Assembly: GCA_946481625.1 (NCBI GenBank)
Contig: CAMLOZ010000001.1
Coordinates: 1 to 28,920, forward strand
Origin: an uncultured Haloferula sp.
GTDB taxonomy: Bacteria > Verrucomicrobiota > Verrucomicrobiae > Verrucomicrobiales > Akkermansiaceae
Direction: 5' to 3'
DNA: 28,920 nt
The notes beneath the pieces were generated by a model. That model had not been told where the DNA came from and did not search any database. It saw only the letters and a program-made list of their open reading frames with translations. Positions 25,116 to 28,920 of this stretch are shown one piece after another. Both the position numbers and the translations under genes were made by a program. Each line of letters begins with the position of its first letter. Position 1 is the first letter of the stretch.

Positions 25116-25559
25116 ATGGATACCACCCGGATTCTCATTATCGACGACGAACCGGACTTCACCGCCCTCCTGAAGGCGAATCTCGAAGAGGTGGGGAATT
25201 TCGAAGTCATGGAGGTCAACGACTCCTCGCTCGCCCTCAAGGCCGCCCGCGAGTTCAAGCCCGAGCTCTGCGTGATCGATGTCGTCATGCCCGGCCTCGA
25301 CGGCGGCGATGTCGTCGCCCAACTCCGCGCCGACCCGGAACTCAAGGACGTCGCCGTCGTGATGCTCACCGCGTTGGTGGAGGAAAACCCCGACACTCCC
25401 GACGGCGAGACTCAGACCGGCGGCCTGCCCTTCGTCAGCAAGACCTCGGACTTCGGAACCATCCTGAGCTGCATCGAGAAGCACATCGAGGAAGTGCGGG
25501 ACCGCCCCGCCGTGGAAGAGGAGGCCTCCCGCTTAGCGGAGGTGTGGGATCTGGGCTGA
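25116..25559 (+). CDS. Single-domain response regulator (CheY-like)
   Basis: 147 residues from ATG 25116. Receiver fold with the acidic pocket D10/D11 (LIIDDEPDF), phosphoacceptor D55 in CVIDVVMPG, T85 in VVMLTA and K109 in PFVSKT. A loop of about 20 residues between T85 and K109 is longer than usual (EENPDTPDGETQTGG), so the beta4-alpha4 face used for signalling is altered. No output domain: it must act by protein contact or as a phosphate relay. The upstream sensor kinase (182 bases away) is the obvious partner. The open frame extends upstream to 25023, but the receiver begins here. Confidence 0.93.
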   Translation: MDTTRILIIDDEPDFTALLKANLEEVGNFEVMEVNDSSLALKAAREFKPELCVIDVVMPGLDGGDVVAQLRADPELKDVAVVMLTALVEENPDTPDGETQTGGLPFVSKTSDFGTILSCIEKHIEEVRDRPAVEEEASRLAEVWDLG

Positions 25560-25672
25560 AGCTCTCCCGCGGAGGAGGGACCTTGGACAAGGCCATTCCG
25601 CACTCGGACACTACCGCAGGTCCTGCGGACCGCCCGCCGGCAAGGTCCCGCGCCGCGCCGGGATGGTCTTGA

Positions 25673-25758
25673 GCCCCGAAGGGGCGGCAGGCAGATAGCC
25701 CCGGGTGAAACCCGTGGTGATGCGGCAAAGATAAACGGCCCCCTGACCGGGGGGGCAA
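25673..25758. repeat. Intergenic multi-hairpin repeat, family C
   Basis: Three hairpins in series: GCCCC-GAA-GGGGC (25673-25685), CGGGT-GAA-ACCCG (25702-25714) and GCCCCC...GGGGGGC (25738-25756). Sequences of this style recur in Planctomycetes and Verrucomicrobia (recollection, not checked). It lies between the response regulator and the cassette region; the gap 25560-25822 has no gene. Confidence 0.65.
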
Positions 25759-25822
25759 GGAGGTCCGAGCAACCCTTCGCTATGGCCGCCGTTCGTTGCA
25801 GCGCAGGATTGGCAGCGATGCG

Positions 25823-26074
25823 TCAGGACTCAAACTCTCCGGGCTGCAACCGGCTGCTGTAATGTGAACCGGGTGACGGCTCAATCTTCCGGCGCTCGGC
25901 CCGAAACTCCGCAGCCATGCGCCAACGTAAAACAAGACGTTGAAAGAAACCAGCCTCGGCAAACCCGGTAGCGTATCGAGTTTGAATGGACTCGCGCAAC
26001 TCACGCAAGCGCGCCCGAAACTCCAGACTGCCACGCAACCTCGACTCTCCGTCCGAAACAATGCGCGATTTCAT
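25823..26074 (-). CDS. Small charged cassette protein, unknown
   Basis: 83 residues from ATG 26074, which lies 16 bases past the attC-like core GTTAGAC (26096-26090). Sequence starts MKSRIVSDGESRLRG and is rich in Arg/Glu (ELRESIQTRYA, FFQRLVLRWRMAAEFRAERRK), probably helical, with no signal peptide, membrane segment or cysteine set. No family recognised. An in-frame upstream ATG (26101) would put the N-terminus inside the attC palindrome, so 26074 is preferred. It is the last gene of the putative cassette array; the expected attC behind its 3' end is not visible. Confidence 0.6.
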   Translation of the reverse strand: MKSRIVSDGESRLRGSLEFRARLRELRESIQTRYATGFAEAGFFQRLVLRWRMAAEFRAERRKIEPSPGSHYSSRLQPGEFES

Positions 26075-26089
26075 AGGGTGCGCGGAGTG

Positions 26090-26137
26090 GTCTAACATCA
26101 AAGATGAGCCACGCCGTGGCCTGGCACCTTGTTAGCC
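26090..26137 (-). other. attC-like site 1 (short)
   Basis: Outer cores (plus strand) GTCTAAC at 26090 and GTTAGCC at 26131 pair at six of seven positions. Left arm ATCAAAGATGAGCCACG resembles the arm of sites 2 and 3; the right arm is GTGGCCTGGCACCTT. On the minus strand the core GTTAGAC fits the GTTRRRY consensus and is followed 16 bases later by an ATG. At 48 bases it is shorter than the usual 57 or more. Confidence 0.5.
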
Positions 26138-26150
26138 CGATTGTTCATGT

Positions 26151-26264
26151 GGCGAACGTCAAAGGTGACTCACGACTGCGCGATGGCGCGGCCCGTGCCA
26201 GCGAGCGAAGCGAGAGCACAGGGCGTGACGGCGGGTAGTCGTTGAGTCCACTGTCTTGTTCGGC
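26151..26264 (-). other. attC-like site 2
   Basis: 114 bases, cores GGCGAAC (26151) and GTTCGGC (26258). Left arm (after the core) GTCAAAGGTGACTCACGAC pairs with GTCGTTGAGTCCACTGTCTT except for unpaired bases on one side, like the extrahelical bases of attC. A long variable loop holds further small stems. Between it and site 1 there are 13 bases and no gene. Confidence 0.65.
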
Positions 26265-26305
26265 TTCTTGTGATTTTTGGCTTCTTGCGTTGCTCTCCTT
26301 CGGAG

Positions 26306-26710
26306 TTACTTGAACGCAGCGCAACCTTCAGCCCAGGCTCCAGCGTTCAGCTTGGAGGCCGTGCAACTAAAGAGTGCGATCTTGCCCTCCTTGCACTTCG
26401 CTGACAGCAATTGAATCTGAGTCCGCTCGGCATCGCTATAGACTGCTGGCAAGGTGTAGATAATCCACACGCCATTCTCTCGCACTTCTTCGGGCAACGA
26501 TCGAATGTGCTTTAGCAGGCCCTCGGCATCGAGCCCTGCTAGCTCCTTCTCGGGCTTCGGAGAAGTGACCGTGAAAAATCCCTTGAGGCCGTGCTTCTCG
26601 ACTTTGTCTCCGGGGAGGAAGTTTACTTGTATCCCATGCTCGCGGTCCGGGGCCGCCTGAGCAACGAGGGTTAAGAGGGTAAGGGCTAGTATTGTGAATG
26701 CGGTTTTCAT
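26306..26710 (-). CDS. Secreted cassette protein, unknown function
   Basis: 134 residues. Sec signal MKTAFTILALTLLTLVAQAA, cut after AQA, then a small domain of about 110 residues with PGDKVEKHGLKGFFTVTS, LLKHIRSLPEEVRENGVWIIYTLP and two cysteines (KCKEG..., FSCTAS) plus a third near the end (EGCAAF), so disulfides in the periplasm are possible. No family recognised. ATG 26710 lies 22 bases behind the attC-like core GTTGGCC (26739-26733), as expected for a cassette gene; its 3' end lies 41 bases from attC-like site 2. Base use is more AT-rich than that of neighbouring housekeeping genes. Confidence 0.72.
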   Translation of the reverse strand: MKTAFTILALTLLTLVAQAAPDREHGIQVNFLPGDKVEKHGLKGFFTVTSPKPEKELAGLDAEGLLKHIRSLPEEVRENGVWIIYTLPAVYSDAERTQIQLLSAKCKEGKIALFSCTASKLNAGAWAEGCAAFK

Positions 26711-26732
26711 AGTGGGTTGGTTTGTGATTCTT

Positions 26733-26789
26733 GGCCAACGTCAAGGCGACTCACGGCGGAACGCCGTTGAGTCCGCCGTCATGTTCTGC
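26733..26789 (-). other. attC-like site 3
   Basis: 57 bases, the standard minimum attC size. Cores GGCCAAC (26733) and GTTCTGC (26783). Left arm GTCAAGGCGACTCACGGCG, loop GAA, right arm CGCCGTTGAGTCCGCCGTCAT pairing along its length except for two unpaired bases. The gene at 26741-27193 reads its last 15 or so codons through it, and its TGA (26743-26741) is inside. Confidence 0.7.
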
Positions 26790-27193
26790 GTGGTTTTTTC
26801 GTAGGGATCAGGCGCGAGGTGTTCAGCGAGGTGTTCAGTGCCTTTCGTGCACTGTAAAGCGGAACCATCGATATGAAACTCGACGAGATCACGGCCATTC
26901 TTCTCAACCACAAATACATCTCCATTCTGGCTCTCCTTCCATTCTATAGCTAGACCCCTGCCCCATGGAATGGATGTCTGCTGCTTCATCTCAGATTTCT
27001 TGTGGGAGACAAACAGCCGGAGCGTGCCATCCATAGCGTGTGCGGTCTGACCTTTGAATCTCAGCCCTCTCACATAGGAGTCGCCGGACGGCGAGCCTGA
27101 TTCGAGCCTGAACCGCGCCGGAAGAAGCAACACCGCCCCGATGACAACCGCGATCGCTAGGATAGGAAGTAAGATGAGGAGTGCTTTCTTCAT
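26741..27193 (-). CDS. Membrane-anchored cassette protein, unknown function
   Basis: 150 residues. N-terminal hydrophobic anchor MKKALLILLPILAIAVVIGAV then LLLPARFRLES. The body is mixed beta-like (SYVRGLRFKGQ, DGTLRLFVSHKK, GRGLAIEWKE, DVFVVEKNGRDLVEFHIDGSA). A short duplicated tail EHLAEHLAPDP, and the final part QNMTADSTAFRRESP is encoded by attC-like site 3 and ends on the TGA inside it. ATG 27193 is five bases from the core GTTCTGC at 27205-27199. No family recognised. Residue-level function unknown; a small cell-envelope protein is the most that can be said. Confidence 0.7.
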   Translation of the reverse strand: MKKALLILLPILAIAVVIGAVLLLPARFRLESGSPSGDSYVRGLRFKGQTAHAMDGTLRLFVSHKKSEMKQQTSIPWGRGLAIEWKESQNGDVFVVEKNGRDLVEFHIDGSALQCTKGTEHLAEHLAPDPYEKTTQNMTADSTAFRRESP

Positions 27194-27198
27194 TTCTT

Positions 27199-27205
27199 GC
27201 AGAAC
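27199..27205 (-). other. Outer boundary core of the first cassette
   Basis: Minus-strand GTTCTGC five bases before the ATG 27193. Its complement GCAGAAC is the minus-strand core at the far end of the same cassette (26789-26783), as required if the cassette once circularised. The sequence to the right (27206-27261) does not resemble the arms of sites 1-3, so this may be the junction with non-cassette DNA. Confidence 0.45.
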
Positions 27206-27598
27206 ATCGCGATGGTCTTCAAAACCACCGGAAAATCAACCCCTTATATCCCGCGTTCTTGCAAGCTATCGCTCACGTAGGATGTCGGTCCGGCGCGGGA
27301 AAATGCTCCCCAATGGGCAATGGTCTGCAAAACCGCAGGAATCTGTCCTTGGAGGCGCGATAGGTGGCAACGGCAAAACCGGCGCTTTTCTCGCGCGAAT
27401 ACAGGATAGCGCTCGGTTGCGCGTCATATCATGCGATCTGATCTCCCCATGCTTTCCCACTGGTTCCCCGGAAATCCCCCATTCCTGTCGGCACGCACGC
27501 TCCTGATTGCTCTACCGTCCCATACCGGCCCAGGACCTCCGCCCCCTCCCCGCCGCCTTGCGCGTCCCCGCATCCGTTCGTGACACCCGGCATCGGGC
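27206..27598. other. Gene-free stretch between the cassette array and the YhaM-like gene
   Basis: No open frame worth calling on either strand. It contains an imperfect direct repeat: ATGGTCTTCAAAACCACCGGAA type at 27212-27233 and 27320-27341 (19 of 22 positions equal). No integrase, attC or clear terminator is seen. The right half is GC-rich leader DNA of the next gene. Confidence 0.5.
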
Positions 27599-28669
27599 AT
27601 GGATGCTGCCCGGGTGAATCTGCTGACCATTTCCTCCCTGAAGGAACAGGCCGGCGAGCAGCCGCTCGTGGCCTTCATCGATTGCGAGTTGCAGTCGCGC
27701 AGCCTGCGCCAGACGAAGGCGGGGAAGCCCTATCTGGTCCTGACCTTCGCGGATGCCACCGGCAGCTTCAATCTCAACGCCTGGTCGGACGCCCCGCTTT
27801 ACGATGCCGCCAGCGGCTTGCCTGACGGCACGGTGATCCGCCTCGATGCCCAGTGGACCCAGAACCAATACGGCGTGAATGCCGCCAACATCGCGTGGGA
27901 ACGCTTGAGCGGCGATGAGCTCGAGACCTTCTTCGCGGGCGATGCCGCCACGGCGGAGAAGCAGCGCCGCGATTGGGAGACGATCCGCGCCTTCTGCTCC
28001 GGCATCCGCGATCCCCGGCTGCACGCGGTGGCCGAGCACTTCATCACCGATCTCGGCGCGAAGTTCCGCCGCGCCGCCGCCGCCCGGAAGAACCACCACG
28101 CGCGCCGTGGGGGCCTCTCGGAACACGTCGCGCAGATGATGCGCATGGCGGATCTGGTCTGCTCGGCCTACCCGCAATTGAACCGCGACCTGATGATCGC
28201 GGGCGTCCTCTTCCACGACTGCGGGAAGCTGTGGGAGAACCAGTATCCCGAGCGCGGCTTCGGCCAGAGCTACAGCCTCCACGGCGAAATGCTCGGCCAC
28301 ATTCCGCTCGGGATCGAACTGGTGAACAAACTCTGGCGCGACGTCGCCGATGCCCCGGAAGCGAAGGATTGGCTGCCGCTCGAACCACCGAGCGAGACCG
28401 TGCGCCTGCACCTGCTCCACCTCATCGCCAGCCACCACGGCGAGCTGCAATTCGGCTCGCCGACCCTGCCGCGGACCCCGGAGGCCTTTGCGCTTCACTA
28501 CATCGACAACCTCGATGCCAAGCTGGAGATGGTGAAGGATGCTTACACGCAGGCGGGCGAATTGGCTGAGGGCATCTACGAGAAGCAGTTCCCGCTGCCA
28601 GCCAATCTGGTCGAGCCCTTGCCGTCTTTCGGCGCGCCCGCTTCTGTTCCGGGCGCGGACGAAGCATGA
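27599..28669 (+). CDS. OB-fold/HD-domain 3'-5' exoribonuclease (YhaM-like)
   Basis: 356 residues from ATG 27599. N-terminal OB-fold (residues about 20-115: LVAFIDCELQSRSLRQTKAGKPYLVL, NLNAWSDAP, IRLDAQW), a helical linker, then an HD domain with metal ligands: H176 (LSEHVAQM), H206/D207 (LFHDCGKLWE), H228 and H234 (SLHGEMLGHIPLG), and HLIASHHGE further on. This OB-then-HD order is that of YhaM, which trims RNA and DNA 3' ends. Length and motifs fit; YhaM proper is about 310-320 residues, so there are short extra ends. Cytosolic. Followed 90 to 113 bases later by recO on the same strand. Confidence 0.85.
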   Translation: MDAARVNLLTISSLKEQAGEQPLVAFIDCELQSRSLRQTKAGKPYLVLTFADATGSFNLNAWSDAPLYDAASGLPDGTVIRLDAQWTQNQYGVNAANIAWERLSGDELETFFAGDAATAEKQRRDWETIRAFCSGIRDPRLHAVAEHFITDLGAKFRRAAAARKNHHARRGGLSEHVAQMMRMADLVCSAYPQLNRDLMIAGVLFHDCGKLWENQYPERGFGQSYSLHGEMLGHIPLGIELVNKLWRDVADAPEAKDWLPLEPPSETVRLHLLHLIASHHGELQFGSPTLPRTPEAFALHYIDNLDAKLEMVKDAYTQAGELAEGIYEKQFPLPANLVEPLPSFGAPASVPGADEA

Positions 28670-28782
28670 GAGATTCCGCGCTTTTTCCAGCAAGCGGCGG
28701 CTTGCGGATTCCGCGAAACCGATCAGGTTGGCGGGCATCTTGTGAAACCATCGGGCGAATGCCGGGTTTCCCCTTCGCCACC

Positions 28783-28920
28783 ATGGAGCATTGCCAAGGC
28801 ACTTTGATCCGGCTCACCAAGCTGACCGACACCAGTTGGATCGTCCACTGGTTCACGGCCGGGCACGGGCTGATCAAGACGGTGGCCAAGGGTGCCCGGA
28901 GCCCGAAAAGCCCCTTCGCC
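28783..28920 (+). CDS. recO: DNA repair protein RecO, 3'-truncated by window edge
   Basis: Only the first 46 residues are inside the window. They read MEHCQGTLIRLTKLTDTS, WIVHWFTAGHGLIKTVAKGARS and PKSPF, the N-terminal OB-fold of RecO, with its typical R-x-T...E/S-W-I-V and the AKGARSPKS loop. RecO loads RecA onto SSB-coated DNA in the RecFOR pathway. ATG 28783 is preferred; an in-frame ATG at 28759 would add eight residues. The ending cannot be seen. Confidence 0.87.
   Translation, partial: MEHCQGTLIRLTKLTDTSWIVHWFTAGHGLIKTVAKGARSPKSPFA

Larger units (their letters stand above)
25823..27205 (-). mobile_element. Putative integron cassette array without integrase (CALIN)
   Basis: Three unrecognised minus-strand genes (27193-26741, 26710-26306, 26074-25823) are separated by attC-like palindromes at 26733-26789, 26151-26264 and 26090-26137. 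Each gene ATG lies 16 to 23 bases (or, for the first, 5 bases) downstream of a GTT-type core, as in cassettes. The inner arms of the palindromes share sequence (AACGTCAAGG, GACTCACG, CGTTGAGTCC). The cassette holding 26741-27193 starts with GTTCTGC at 27205-27199 and ends with its complement at 26789-26783. No tyrosine recombinase IntI is in the window, and the left end (after 25823) has no attC. Confidence 0.62.

Noticed and set aside
25767..25801. A fourth attC-like site behind the last cassette gene
   Set aside because: GAGCAAC and GTTGCAG pair at only five positions, the distance is 35 bases and the inner arms do not match those of sites 1-3.
25780..26061. Minus-strand frame of 93 codons overlapping the small cassette gene
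   Set aside because: It shares the DNA of 25823-26074 in another frame, lacks a cassette-type start position and runs into repeat DNA; the 83-residue frame begins right after the attC core.
27199..27261. A full attC at the right boundary of the array
   Set aside because: Outer cores (GCAGAAC, GTTCTTG) could pair, but the inner arms lack the shared motifs; only the boundary core is kept as a feature.
1..28920. CRISPR array, rRNA or tRNA genes
   Set aside because: No regular direct repeats with spacers, no rRNA-like sequence and no cloverleaf with tRNA signature was found by eye.

Overview
The window looks like a chromosomal segment of a GC-rich member of the Verrucomicrobia (Verrucomicrobiaceae; Luteolibacter- or Haloferula-like is a guess from protein character and repeats, not a measured placement). 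Most genes are core housekeeping genes. They are separated by short intergenic palindromic repeats and interrupted by two stretches of different composition.

Layout. 1-1785 is the 3' part of mutS. 1941-3191 is bioA (minus). 3525-6439 is a tightly coupled minus-strand operon: a 210-aa membrane-anchored protein, a pseudopilin, an ABC ATPase and an ABC-2 permease. 6724-9542 holds a Sua5/TsaC-type threonylcarbamoyl-AMP synthase (minus), shikimate kinase and epoxyqueuosine reductase. 9558-11344 holds a GspG-like protein and citrate synthase (both minus). 11501-12196 is tsaB. 12204-15063 is a minus-strand run: bifunctional-nuclease (DUF151) protein, M29-type aminopeptidase, cupin, and an OvoA C-terminal-like methyltransferase. 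15228-17407 holds a Tat-exported metallophosphoesterase and DNA polymerase IV. 17702-19247 is an AT-richer island with two tandem paralogous secreted/anchored proteins of unknown function; the second is broken by two frameshifts. 19349-20929 is an FG-GAP beta-propeller secreted protein. 21105-25559 holds a gamma-carbonic-anhydrase-like protein, a membrane protein, a three-PAS histidine kinase and a single-domain response regulator. 27599-28669 is a YhaM-type OB/HD nuclease, and the start of recO reaches the right edge.

The most unusual part is 25823-27205. Three minus-strand genes of no recognised family alternate with three long imperfect palindromes that have the architecture of integron attC sites. 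Their inner arms share sequence, their core sites are of the AAC/GTT type, and each lies just upstream of the next ATG. For the outermost cassette, the core next to its ATG (27199-27205) is exactly complementary to the core at its far end (26783-26789), as an excised circular cassette would need. No integrase lies in the window, so this reads as a cluster of attC sites lacking an integrase (CALIN), one member being an attC-only cassette.

Functional links. Two enzymes of t6A tRNA modification (Sua5, TsaB) and one of queuosine (QueG) lie within about 5.5 kb. MutS, Pol IV and RecO mark DNA repair. The kinase and the receiver downstream probably form a two-component pair. The M29-cupin-methyltransferase run may be a small sulfur-histidine or peptide pathway (inference). 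Several intergenic repeats recur inside the window: one 28-bp unit is identical at two loci 23 kb apart, and another supplies the C-terminal tail of QueG.
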